From Naumovozyma dairenensis CBS 421 (lineage: Eukaryota; Ascomycota; Saccharomycetes; Saccharomycetales; Saccharomycetaceae): a stretch of DNA of 64,000 bases. A model generated the notes under the pieces. It had not been told where the DNA came from, searched no databases, and saw only the letters and a list, made by a program, of their open reading frames with translations. Position 1 is the stretch's first letter, and every line of letters begins with the position of its first letter. Below are positions 13,292-22,447 of the stretch, in pieces. The position numbers were made by a program, and so were the translations under genes. The DNA lies in assembly GCF_000227115.2 (NCBI RefSeq), contig NC_016485.2, positions 62,001-126,000 of the forward strand, read 5' to 3'.

Positions 13292-14035
13292 CGTGAGTAT
13301 ATATATGTATCTGTGGGTTGTTTTGATTAATTGGCACCACAATATAGGCAACAAACAAAACGATTGTCTAACGAAGTACGGTCATTTGCTTGAAAGAAAA
13401 AAAAATAACTTCTTCAAAAAACAGCATTGTAACCTTTTTATGATGCATAAGTGACTGGCTTTCTCTTTAGTAGACTTGCTCGAGATGACTCTTATTTACA
13501 TATTAATTGAAGGTTTTCCAGTAATTTTTCACTTTTACCTCCTTACACCACAGCAAAAAACACCTTTGATGAGAAAGTTGTTATAAAGTGACATAAAAGG
13601 TATATATTGTATACATATTACGTCTATATATTAATATGGACAGTCGTCTCAATTTAGCTGAAATGTTTTTATGGAACGTTTTCTACTCGTCAGTTGCAAT
13701 ATGGAGAAAAAAAAATAGCATTCCATGTCCATCAACCATGTTTATTGCCTTCTTGCGATATGAATGATAGTAAGTAATAGAAATTTGTGACAATACATAA
13801 ACCGATTGGTTCATTTCCCATATCTCTTGCTCGAAAACATCACAAAAAACTATGTAAATATACCAAACTTTCTTAGACCTATTCATTAAGGGCACTTAGG
13901 ACGCTATATAAAATAGGTATCTTGTTTTTATTGCTAACAAAAATTATGTAAAATTTAATTAAAATAAATTCGTTTAAACAATAATAGCAATTTAACCCAT
14001 AAATTCTTTCGACTTTATATAATTTTCCAAAACTG
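13292..14035. other. Intergenic region upstream of BUD16 bordering the retrotransposon cluster
   Basis: AT-rich sequence holding the BUD16 promoter on the minus strand. I see no gene, tRNA or LTR boundary in it. A 70-codon open frame at 13683-13895 on the minus strand has no recognisable features. Confidence 0.6.
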
Positions 14036-14114
14036 TGATTCACTATTTGTGTTCACTTCGAGGTTAATCTAGACGTCAACGTTTCACTGACAGATAGTAG
14101 CACGAACACGGTTA

Positions 14115-14300
14115 TTACATCTAGCGCTGTGTGTGGGATTCCTGATAAGAAAGACTTCCAATTCAATGGACAACCGGAAGCTAACAGGAACATTAAGTTG
14201 TTTTTAGGTAAACTCAAAAATCACTTCCTATTGAAAGGAGTGAAGGAAGACAGAAGAAAAATTGCTTTTTTGGTGGAATGCTTAACGGATCAAGCACTCA
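14115..14300 (+). repeat. Gag-start segment, direct copy of an inverted pair
   Basis: This stretch, from the AGCGCTGTGT word through the gag codons for FLVECLTDQA, recurs in reverse orientation at 14628-14812 with roughly 85 percent identity by eye. The pair brackets about 330 bases that include the rest of the gag fragment. Confidence 0.75.
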
Positions 14301-14627
14301 TCTGGTTTGATCAAGCGGATAAAGATCAAAATCTTTATGCTTTACCTTATGAAGAATTTGTCCAAATCTTCACTGATCATTTCACTAAAGAAGTTGATGC
14401 ATTTGAGACTTTCTCTGAATTATGGAACTTAGGTCATTGTGCTAATGCTACTAAACATGCTCAGAATTTTAAGTCATTAATTTCTGCTTTGAATTAGACT
14501 GAGTATCCAAGAGGGGATCCGCTGTTATTTTCGAACATCCAAATGAATAGAGAAAGTTAATTATAACAATAATATTACAAGCTATAATAACGGAGGGGTA
14601 GTAATAATAATAATAATGGTTATATGT

Positions 14628-14812
14628 GCTTGATCAGTTAAGCATTCCACCAAAAATGCAATTTTTCTTCTGTCTTTCTTCACTCCTTTCAATAGGAATT
14701 GATTCTTGAGCTTACCTAAAAACAACCTAACGTTCCTACTAGCTTTCCGGTTGACCATTGAATTGAAGTCTTTATTGTTAGGAATATTACCAGGCGTCTC
14801 AGACACAGCGCT
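14628..14812 (-). repeat. Gag-start segment, inverted copy fused to reverse transcriptase
   Basis: Read on the minus strand this encodes MSETPGNIPNNKDF, then the same gag core as 14129-14300. It keeps an ATG that the plus-strand copy lacks. It ends directly at the plus-strand reverse transcriptase fragment, so the junction is a rearrangement. Confidence 0.75.
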
Positions 14813-15602
14813 TCCAGGTTATCGAGAGTTAAACAAAGTCACGGTTAAAGACCCAGTTGCACTTCCTCACGTTGATGAATTGCTAGGTAAGGTAGGAAGT
14901 GCAAGTGTTTTCACTACATTGGTTTTGCACTCCGGTTATCATCAAATCCCGATGAACCCTGCCGATATGGATAAGACTGCTTTTGTTACGCCTACAGGTA
15001 AATATGAATATACAGTGATGCCGTTTGGTTTGGTAAATACCCCTAGTACTCCTGCTTGATATACGGCAGACTTGTTAAAACACGATTTAATGTCTGAATC
15101 GTTGCTAGTCCCATTCGAACTCGTTGAACGAAACGCAAAGAAGATACCCACCGAGAGAGTTAGAATTGATGGCTATATTTGAAGGTTTAGAACATTTCAA
15201 ATATATGCTACATGGTAAGCATTTTGTGCTTAGAGCAGACCATATTAGTTTATTGTCAATCCAGAATCAGAAAGAACCAGCGAGAAGAGTTCAACGTTGA
15301 TTAGATACTTTATCAGAATTCGATTTTTCACTTGCGTACCTGCCCGGCCTGAACAGTTGGTAGCTGATGCTATTTCCAGAGCAAAATTAGAAAACGAAGA
15401 AATTTCCAATGAACCTGTTAATGATAACAAGGAGATCTTAACAGTTGCCACAGCAGATGCATTACATACCCTAGACTCAGAGTGCTGGACCGCTGACTGG
15501 AGAACAGATCCATGGGGTGCAGCTGTGTTGAAGTCATTAGATGGCAAGTTTGATCATGAGATACCTATAGGACAACAATAACAATGAATATGATGGAACA
15601 CT

Positions 15603-15687
15603 TGCTCGACAATATATCCAAAAATTAGGTATCTTGAGTTTCACCGTCGATTATTAATATACCTTAATCGTAAATATTGTTCGAGCA
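15603..15687. mobile_element. 85-bp segment with terminal inverted repeats matching a Ty1-like LTR end
   Basis: The left end TGCTCGACAATAT is the reverse complement of the right end ATATTGTTCGAGCA apart from one missing base. The right end read inward, TGCTCGAACAATATT, is identical to the first 15 bases of the Ty1-like LTR that starts at 56647 on the minus strand. It may be two LTR ends brought together or a tiny non-autonomous derivative. No target duplication is visible. Confidence 0.5.
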
Positions 15688-15929
15688 GAGGTGAGCAGAG
15701 GGTCCGCAAATGGACATGCATGAAATAAATACCCACCCCAATACTGTGACCACTGTATCTACACCTTGTCTATCAACAATGACTATGAAGCTTAAGTGTC
15801 TTTTCAAGTATAAGTATAAGTGTATCTTATGTACACGTATCCTTAAAATTGTGAACCAGCTCGTTTACGTAATTACAAAGAGGAATTTGTTGGTATATCC
15901 CTGACAAATTAATCATACAGTAAAAATTT

Positions 15930-16101
15930 TGTAGTGAAGTGAACTTTACTACCCGTAGACGAGGTCACGGATATGAGATATCCGTGGTTGAGGTCGCGGA
16001 TGGTATATCGTCAGATCAAAGAGGATTCATAGCCTGTGTTTAGTTAGACTAACAAGGAGTTGAATCGAGATCTTCAGTACGGGATTATCCTATTAGATAG
16101 C
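15930..16101 (+). mobile_element. 5' part of a 558-bp-family LTR, interrupted
   Basis: This begins TGTAGTGAAGTGAACTT and matches the start of the complete solo LTR at 44107-44664 nearly base for base, except that one internal repeat unit of the solo copy is missing. The match breaks after TATTAGATAGC where another TG-started sequence begins. A short match (ATCCTGC) resumes at 16278-16284, immediately before the Ty4-like LTR. Confidence 0.8.
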
Positions 16102-16276
16102 TGTCGGAATTATATGTATCTGGCACATAGTGTACAGACACGTGGTTTCGTACAACACGATATATGTTTCCTATAGAAGAAATTTTTTATTCCATATGTA
16201 AAGTGTATAATATATATTACTTTCCTGTCCTAGGACGGGGAGGAGCAATTCTACAACGAATCTACCTATAAGGTCA
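16102..16276. mobile_element. 175-bp insertion inside the LTR fragment, possibly a different LTR
   Basis: The sequence starts TGTCGGAATT and ends GGTCA. It sits exactly where the 15930 LTR fragment departs from the solo copy at 44107-44664. The TG...CA ends and the clean replacement suggest a nested solo LTR of another family. No clear target duplication is seen. Confidence 0.45.
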
Positions 16277-16284
16277 GATCCTGC

Positions 16285-16593
16285 TATTGGAATATATGGT
16301 ACATATATGTCGATTGCTAAAAGGACATTGATTTACAGACACACAATATTGTCGTAATGTACGGTAGATATGCCGAGGCGACAAGAGAAAGGAAAATTTT
16401 CACGATGAGATATCATCGAGAAAATAAAATATATAAGAGATATATAGATATATATATACGTTATGTATAGTACTCTTTGGCAAATGCTAAAAGAGGACGA
16501 CTGGTTATACATTGAAAAAGTGTTAGTAACATTGCAACACATATTTCTCCCAATTTAACTGATCCAAAGGATAGTTATGGCTTATTTCCAACA
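16285..16593 (+). repeat. 5' LTR of the Ty4-like element
   Basis: The 309-bp LTR begins TATTGGAATAT and ends TTTCCAACA. The ends form an imperfect inverted repeat TATTGG/CCAACA (TGTTGG expected), with the second base changed from the usual TG start. An AT-rich TATA-like stretch lies at about 16425-16460. The gag ATG (16577) lies inside the LTR. Confidence 0.93.
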
Positions 16594-17752
16594 TGGCGAC
16601 CCCAGTGAGGAATCTCAAAAGAGTGAGAATCTTCGCTTAATTAAATCAAAAAATGAAGACATTAAGTCATTGAAACAACTAATCGAAGTTCTAGATGAAT
16701 CCAAAAAGGAATCTAGAACACAACTAACAAAGATTTTATCAAACGTTAAAGATACAGAACGTTTTAACAAAATCAAACAAGTTCAATCTGAATTACAACA
16801 GATTGAATCGATGGCAGAATATCATGCTACATCATTAATTAAATTACAAAAAGAATTATCAAGACTAACATTGTCTGATAACAATAACACAACTGAAAAA
16901 AAAACTAATATCAAGGAAAACAAAATTAATACAAATGTTTTAAAAATTACTCCAAAAAACAACATATTGGAATATAACTCTCCAGAACCAACTCTTTTGC
17001 TGTCAAACAATGATTCAAGAGGTAAGTTCTATGAGGTTAGGACAAGTAATGGAAAAGAAGTACGCTTCTATTATGAAGATCCCTCTGCGCAACTAAGCGA
17101 AAAATTGGAAGAATTAAGTACTTTCCCGAAATGGTGTGATAATCTATCAAGTCTATGTAATATTTGGCACTTAGATAATATCACAAAAGGTGAAGATATC
17201 ACAGAAGGTGAAGAGGTGATATTAAGGAAAGTCATTCAAAACTCATTAGGAAAAAAACTTTACAGTTTTGGTAAACTAGGATCAACGGCAACCGAAATAT
17301 TTCTAGAACTAGAAAATGTAACAAAGAAAAAATTCCCAAGAGTAACTAAAGACAAGATGTGGAAAAAGATATTAATTGACAAATATTGTTCTAACACAAA
17401 TGAAATTAGACATGTGTTAGACAATATCATTTTACTGGAAATTTATACAGAAGATCCAGAAAATGCCAAACCACTGGACAATAAGTTTATCAATATGAAA
17501 ATTTATAAATGTCTAAGTAACGACCTTAGAACTTCATTGATGAACTCTGCGATGGGACTAGAAGAGCTATTGAACAAATCACCAAGAGAGATGATCACTG
17601 TAATCATAGCAAACATTAACCTAATCAAAGAGCTCGCGGAGGTCTATGAGGAAGATGAAAGACCATGTCAGACGTGTAATTCTTTACTTCATGGTTATTG
17701 GAACTGTCCATTAAAGAAAGTAACTGATCTTAGGCAAGATACAGGAAATTGA
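16577..17752 (+). CDS. Gag of the Ty4-like element
   Basis: The 391-residue protein forms the virus-like particle shell. The ATG is in the LTR, so the first residues (MAYFQ) are LTR-encoded and the primer-binding site is read as HGDPSEE. The N-terminal third is charged and probably coiled-coil (about residues 10-100). A globular capsid-like region follows, with a CCHC zinc knuckle CQTCNSLLHGYWNC (CX2CX4HX4C) near residue 365. Gag ends 17 bases after the frameshift heptamer CTTAGGC. The codons and AT-rich composition resemble S. cerevisiae Ty elements. No internal stop is present. Confidence 0.9.
   Translation: MAYFQHGDPSEESQKSENLRLIKSKNEDIKSLKQLIEVLDESKKESRTQLTKILSNVKDTERFNKIKQVQSELQQIESMAEYHATSLIKLQKELSRLTLSDNNNTTEKKTNIKENKINTNVLKITPKNNILEYNSPEPTLLLSNNDSRGKFYEVRTSNGKEVRFYYEDPSAQLSEKLEELSTFPKWCDNLSSLCNIWHLDNITKGEDITEGEEVILRKVIQNSLGKKLYSFGKLGSTATEIFLELENVTKKKFPRVTKDKMWKKILIDKYCSNTNEIRHVLDNIILLEIYTEDPENAKPLDNKFINMKIYKCLSNDLRTSLMNSAMGLEELLNKSPREMITVIIANINLIKELAEVYEEDERPCQTCNSLLHGYWNCPLKKVTDLRQDTGN
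16594..16610 (+). promoter_or_regulatory. Primer-binding site complementary to tRNA-Asn
   Basis: TGGCGACCCCAGTGAGG directly follows the LTR. Its reverse complement, CCTCACTGGGGTCGCCA, equals the 3' end of yeast tRNA-Asn(GUU) with CCA added. Ty4 of S. cerevisiae also primes from tRNA-Asn, whereas Ty1-3 use initiator tRNA-Met. Confidence 0.9.
17729..17735 (+). promoter_or_regulatory. Ty1-type +1 ribosomal frameshift heptamer CTTAGGC
   Basis: In the gag frame this reads CTT AGG C. The rare Arg codon AGG stalls the ribosome and tRNA-Leu slips +1, as shown for Ty1, Ty2 and Ty4. Shifting here enters the pol frame at GGC (17733), which is open without a stop through 22067. Position and frame fit exactly. 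Confidence 0.93.
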
Positions 17753-20700
17753 ATCTGGTAAGATCATTAGAAGAGTTACTAATAAAAAAACAAAAAATAT
17801 AGAAAAATCTCCAAAAATCAAAGAAAAAAATTATAAAACAGAAAAAATAAAAAATAATAATACTACAAACAAGCCCCTAGACATCGCTATAGATACATGT
17901 TCAGGAATAAATCTAACACCAGAATTACAATGGATCGAAGACTATGAAAGTTTAGACACAAGACCAACATTCTTTGGAGTTGGAGAAGGCAATGCCATTA
18001 AAATTACTGGAAAAGGTAAATTAAAAATTAAGACCAATACAAACAAGACAGATTATCTTCCAGTCTTTTATGCTCCAAAAGAAGATGCTACAATACTAAG
18101 TGCTATCTGTCTAAGAGACAAAGTAGGATTCACTATTGACAGTAATTACAGATATTTAAAGAACAAGAACTTTTTGGTACCTATGAAAATAGTTAATAAA
18201 ACATTGTGGGTACATCACGAAGATATTTTAACAGTACCTACAACTCAGAAGGTTAGAAGAATAACTCCAATGAACCCTACTGCTATAAACAAGACTATTG
18301 AGTACAAAGAAGCTCATCAAAGACTGTCACATGCATCTTCACAAGCTATTATTGAATCGATAAAAAAGGGAATATTCGCAGATGTAAAAGATATCACAAA
18401 TTCAGAAAATACGGAATGTGAAATATGTCTGTTAGGCAAATCCACAAGACATAACCATTATAAGGGTGCAATGAATTATCACTATAAAGATAAGGAACCT
18501 GGATACTCATGGAGTCTTGATATTTTTGGACCAGTAGCTACAAATGTACCCAACAATCCAAAATATATGCTGGTAATGATTGACAGTGTTTCACGCTATT
18601 TAATTACAAGTTTCCATACCACGAAGGATAAAATTACCATAGGAAATCAAATTGAGAAGAACATTAATAGAATAGAAAAACAATTTGAAAGAACAGTGAA
18701 AGAATTAAGAATGGATCGGGGAACAGAATTCCATAATGAATATTTACAAGGAATTTTGAATGGACTTGGAATAGTTCCAATTTACACTTCAACTCAGGAT
18801 CATGCTGGTAATGCCCGTGCAGAAAGAGTCATCAGAACAATTTCAGGTGATATTAGAACTCTACTTACGCAGACGACTATGTCACAAAGATTTTGGCACT
18901 ACGCTGCCAGGGCTGCTACAGAGGTTCGTAATTGTATTTACAATAAGCAAATTAAAACGTCACCGGTAAAACTGGTGAGTAAACCCAATATTGAGATCTA
19001 TTTACGATCATTTATCCCATTCGGAGCCCCCGCTGTGATTTGGCAACCGACCAAAAACAAACAGAAACCCACGGGATATATTGCAAGAGCTTTGTGTAAG
19101 AATATTGAAGGTGATGGTTACGTATTTTTTGTCCCCCAAGGAAAAAGTCACAAGATAATTCCAACAAATAATTATACTATATTGAATCCAAATAACATAG
19201 AAACTAAGACAAAAGACTATGATCAATTCTACAAAGACATTCTTCATCAGAACAATGGTAAATTTGAAATGACAGACTATGATGCTCAAGAGATAGAACA
19301 TTTATTTCACAACGAAGAAAATCTTACTGATAATGAAATAGACTACTTTTCTGACATTGAAGAACATAATGATACTGACATGGAATTAGAGAACTTAGCT
19401 GAAGAACTAGTAAGTGAAAATGAATTGGTAATAAGTGATGAGTCAATAACTGATGATGATATAGAACAAGTAAGTGACACAGACGTAGAAGAAGAGACAG
19501 AGTTATTCAATGAACAAGAACAAAATAAGAATAACGAAGGTACAACTAATACAGTGAATCAGTTAACAGATGACATAGAAACTGTCACATCTATGGAAGA
19601 TCAAGATAATTCCATGGCAGATAAAATTTTTGAGAATGAAGAACAAATAAAAGACCATAACACTGTCGATGATGAAGGCAATGATAAAATTGATCCAACT
19701 ATCGAAGAGTACAATGAAACATCTTTTTCACCCAACACCATAGATGATGAACCACAAACACAAGTTACTAAAGATGTAGTAAAACAGCATACTGAAAATG
19801 AAAATATATATGAAAAAGATGTTGGAGACACTTCTACTGATCATCACAAAGAAATCAAGGAACCGAATAAGAATAGTGAACAAACACAAAATAATACAAA
19901 AATTAATGAGTCAAAATCCACAAAAATAAATAAGAGAATATGGTGGAAAGATAATAAAACTACAAAACCAAGAAATATTCCAAAATTTCTAACTAAAAAA
20001 TTAAAGTCACTAGAAAAACCGGTAGTGCGCAATAAAAAAAATAATACAAAAATTAATGAGTCAAAATCCACAAAAATAAATAAGAGAATATGGTGGAAAG
20101 ATAATAAAACTACAAAACCAAGAAATATTCCAAAATTTCTAACTAAAAAATTAAAGTCACTAGAAAAACCGGTAGTGCGCAATAAAAAAAATAATAGAAG
20201 AACTATTGAAGAGCTAGATGACACAGAAAATGATAGTGAAAGTGACAATAGTGAAGGTAGTGATATGATAATTCCTTCATCGCTAAAAGAAAGCACTACA
20301 AATGCACTAAAAAATATAAAAAATGACGGTAGACCTGTATCAATCAGAACAAGAAAAAATAAAAAGATGCGGTTGAGACGTATAAAACTAAAAAATAAAA
20401 ACAATAATAAAATAAAATTTAACAAGGTTAGATCCATCTATTTACGTGATGCCATAACAAATAACAAAAATGTAGAAGAGAAGATCAAATTCAAGCAGGC
20501 ATTACAGAAGGAAATAAACAGTTTTATCCAAACAAAAACTATTGACCCAACAATAAAACTGAACAAAAGAGAGGTACCAGGAGATCAAGTAATTCCAATA
20601 CAACCTATATTTGATATCAAACGTGACGGAACTTATAAAGCTCGTATTGTGGCTAGAGGTGACTTACAGTCTGATGAATCATATGGAGACATCGATACAT

Positions 20701-22067
20701 CACTGTTAAATATGGAAAGCTTAAAGTTGTTTCTAATTCTCGCATTAGAAAAAGAACTGACAATTAGAACAATGGATATTAACCACGCCTTCTTATATGC
20801 TGATATTGAAGAAAAATTATACATACAGCATCCACAGGATAGATCAAAAATTACTCCTCTTTATAAATCAATTTATGGCCTAAAACAAAGTCCAAAGAAT
20901 TGGAATGACACACTACGTACTTTCATGAATAAGAATGGACTCTATGATACTGAATACTCCCCAGGGTTTTATACAAATGAGGACAGAAGTGTGATGATAG
21001 CTGCATATGTAGATGATACAGTAATTGCAGCAAAGTCTGAGGAAGATATAGATAAAATAATAATAATGTTTCAAAAGGAGTTTACTCTAAAAATTGTTGG
21101 TACCATGAAAAATAACCGTCTATCAACAGATATATTAGGTCTAGACCTTGAATATGATTTAAATACCGGGCAAGCAACATTGTCGTTAAATGGCTACATC
21201 CAACGAATGATGAAAGAATTTCCAGAAATACAAACTAAAAGGAAATTCAAGACTCCATTTCCATCTGAATATAAATATAATCCAATATATGAGAAGAGTG
21301 ACTTCAACGAAAATGAGATGAAAGATAAAGTAAAGAAGTTACAACAGATAGTAGGAAAAATTACATATATTAGGAGCAGAGGTAGACTTGATATTGAGTT
21401 TGCAGCAGCAAAGGTTGCCAGACTCACAAAACTTCCACATAGTAAAGTTTTTGAATGGGTAGAAAGAATTATCAAATACCTGGATCAAACGAGGGACTTA
21501 AAACTAACTTTAAAAAAGGATATACAAAAGTGTCCAAAATTGACAATGATCTCGGATGCTTCCGTAGCAACAGAATATGATTATAAATCCAGGATAGGGG
21601 TGCATATTTGGTATGGGAATAACTTAATACTTTCACAAAGTAAACAAACAACAAAAACGTGTAATTCATCACCTGAAGCTGAACTCTATGGTATTAACTA
21701 TGGTACACTCATGGCATTGATGTTAAAAGAAAAAATTGAAAAAATTACAAGGAGGAAAATACTAGTAGATGTAATAAGTGATTGTCAACCAGCACTTGAC
21801 TGGATAAAACAACCGTATATGAAAACCAGAAAAAAACCAATATTGATACCACTCACAAGACTCAGAGAAGAATTTGAAAAGAATAATATTAATCTCTTTA
21901 AAATTAGTGGAGTAGAAAATGTAGCTGATGAACACACAAAGGTTGTGACAGCCGAAAAATTTAAGACTCTTATAAACATAATGAATGGTACAGTGAACCC
22001 ACAGACATTACTTCCATATATTGAAAAAATAGAAATAAACTATATTGGGAGACCAGATCCTGAATAA
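17733..22067 (+). CDS. Pol part of the Ty4-like Gag-Pol (protease, integrase, reverse transcriptase, RNase H)
   Basis: The frame entered by the +1 shift gives 1444 codons. Protease comes first, with IDTCSG at 17889-17906 where the family has DTG/DSG. Integrase has an HX3H ... CX2C zinc region at about 18312-18440 and the D, D, E catalytic residues in SLDIFGP, MDRGTEF and RAERVIR. A long acidic, low-complexity linker (about 19300-20270) contains a perfect 150-bp tandem duplication. RT carries AYVDDTV, with YVDD at 21006-21017. RNase H shows SDAS, SPEAE and SDCQ acids and the final VADEHTK. An ATG-started reading exists only from 18174, but the frameshift product is the real one. Everything but the protease triad looks functional. 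Confidence 0.92.
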   Translation, partial: GKIQEIESGKIIRRVTNKKTKNIEKSPKIKEKNYKTEKIKNNNTTNKPLDIAIDTCSGINLTPELQWIEDYESLDTRPTFFGVGEGNAIKITGKGKLKIKTNTNKTDYLPVFYAPKEDATILSAICLRDKVGFTIDSNYRYLKNKNFLVPMKIVNKTLWVHHEDILTVPTTQKVRRITPMNPTAINKTIEYKEAHQRLSHASSQAIIESIKKGIFADVKDITNSENTECEICLLGKSTRHNHYKGAMNYHYKDKEPGYSWSLDIFGPVATNVPNNPKYMLVMIDSVSRYLITSFHTTKDKITIGNQIEKNINRIEKQFERTVKELRMDRGTEFHNEYLQGILNGLGIVPIYTSTQDHAGNARAERVIRTISGDIRTLLTQTTMSQRFWHYAARAATEVRNCIYNKQIKTSPVKLVSKPNIEIYLRSFIPFGAPAVIWQPTKNKQKPTGYIARALCKNIEGDGYVFFVPQGKSHKIIPTNNYTILNPNNIETKTKDYDQFYKDILHQNNGKFEMTDYDAQEIEHLFHNEENLTDNEIDYFSDIEEHNDTDMELENLAEELVSENELVISDESITDDDIEQVSDTDVEEETELFNEQEQNKNNEGTTNTVNQLTDDIETVTSMEDQDNSMADKIFENEEQIKDHNTVDDEGNDKIDPTIEEYNETSFSPNTIDDEPQTQVTKDVVKQHTENENIYEKDVGDTSTDHHKEIKEPNKNSEQTQNNTKINESKSTKINKRIWWKDNKTTKPRNIPKFLTKKLKSLEKPVVRNKKNNTKINESKSTKINKRIWWKDNKTTKPRNIPKFLTKKLKSLEKPVVRNKKNNRRTIEELDDTENDSESDNSEGSDMIIPSSLKESTTNALKNIKNDGRPVSIRTRKNKKMRLRRIKLKNKNNNKIKFNKVRSIYLRDAITNNKNVEEKIKFKQALQKEINSFIQTKTIDPTIKLNKREVPGDQVIPIQPIFDIKRDGTYKARIVARGDLQSDESYGDIDTSLLNMESLKLFLILALEKELTIRTMDINHAFLYADIEEKLYIQHPQDRSKITPLYKSIYGLKQSPKNWNDTLRTFMNKNGLYDTEYSPGFYTNEDRSVMIAAYVDDTVIAAKSEEDIDKIIIMFQKEFTLKIVGTMKNNRLSTDILGLDLEYDLNTGQATLSLNGYIQRMMKEFPEIQTKRKFKTPFPSEYKYNPIYEKSDFNENEMKDKVKKLQQIVGKITYIRSRGRLDIEFAAAKVARLTKLPHSKVFEWVERIIKYLDQTRDLKLTLKKDIQKCPKLTMISDASVATEYDYKSRIGVHIWYGNNLILSQSKQTTKTCNSSPEAELYGINYGTLMALMLKEKIEKITRRKILVDVISDCQPALDWIKQPYMKTRKKPILIPLTRLREEFEKNNINLFKISGVENVADEHTKVVTAEKFKTLINIMNGTVNPQTLLPYIEKIEINYIGRPDPE
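19888..20187 (+). repeat. Perfect 2 x 150-bp in-frame tandem duplication inside Ty4-like pol
   Basis: Bases 19888-20037 are repeated without any mismatch at 20038-20187. The unit encodes 50 residues, including RIWWKDNK and SLEKPVVRNKK, in the basic linker between integrase and RT. Length and identity keep the frame. Confidence 0.95.
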
Positions 22068-22103
22068 TGGAAGTCAATAAAAATAAATGTCTTTTACGGG
22101 GTG

Positions 22104-22413
22104 TATTGGAATATATGGTACATATATGTCGATTTGCTAAAAGGACATTGATTTACAGACACACAATATTGTCGTAATGTACGGTAGATATGCCGAGGCG
22201 ACAAGAGAAAGGAAAATTTTCACGATGAGATATCATCGAGAAAATAAAATATATAAGAGATATATAGATATATATATACGTTATGTATAGTACTCTTTGG
22301 CAAATGCTAAAAGAGGAGGACTGGTTATACCTTGAAAAAGTGTTAGTAACATTGCAACACATATTTCTCCCAATTTAACTGATCCAAAGGATAGTTATGG
22401 CTTATTTCCAACA
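22104..22413 (+). repeat. 3' LTR of the Ty4-like element
   Basis: The 310-bp copy differs from the 5' LTR by an extra T, a C-to-G and an A-to-C change. It is preceded by the short purine-rich ACGGGGTG, the likely polypurine primer for plus-strand synthesis. The pol stop (22067) is 37 bases upstream. Confidence 0.93.
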
Positions 22414-22447
22414 GTTATATCTCGTAAAAAGCAATATCTACTCGAAT

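Larger units (their letters stand above)
14036..15590 (+). pseudogene. Decayed Ty3/gypsy-type retrotransposon relic (gag, RT and RNase H fragments)
   Basis: Three pieces of a gypsy-type element survive. At 14129-14497 is the front of a retrotransposon gag domain, open from about 14036 but with no ATG. It includes a FLVECLTDQALIWFDQ motif and ends at a stop in mid-domain. At 14813-15059 is a reverse transcriptase segment starting GYRELNKVT, with the finger/palm motifs SGYHQIPM, KTAF and VMPFGL. The YxDD catalytic site is deleted. At about 15135-15400, spread over two frames, are RNase H C-terminal and tether motifs: YPPRELEL, LRADH, and then PEQLVADAISR. Premature stops and deletions make it non-functional. 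Between gag and RT lies a second, inverted copy of the gag start. Confidence 0.85.
16285..22413 (+). mobile_element. Nearly intact Ty4-like LTR retrotransposon (Ty1/copia)
   Basis: The element is 6.1 kb, with LTRs of 309 and 310 bp differing at two substitutions and one inserted T, about 1 percent. The order is LTR, primer-binding site, gag, +1 frameshift, then protease-integrase-RT-RNase H, then LTR, which is Ty1/copia order. The primer-binding site matches tRNA-Asn, as in S. cerevisiae Ty4, and gag carries a CCHC knuckle. All catalytic residues of integrase, RT and RNase H are visible, but the protease triad reads DTC rather than DTG. The flanking 5-mers (CCTGC and GTTAT) do not match, so no target duplication survives. 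The LTR similarity points to recent insertion or recent LTR homogenisation. Confidence 0.93.

Noticed and set aside
19844..20437. 197-codon minus-strand frame with repeated hydrophobic blocks
   Set aside because: It is an antisense shadow of the Ty4-like pol linker and simply mirrors the 150-bp duplication.
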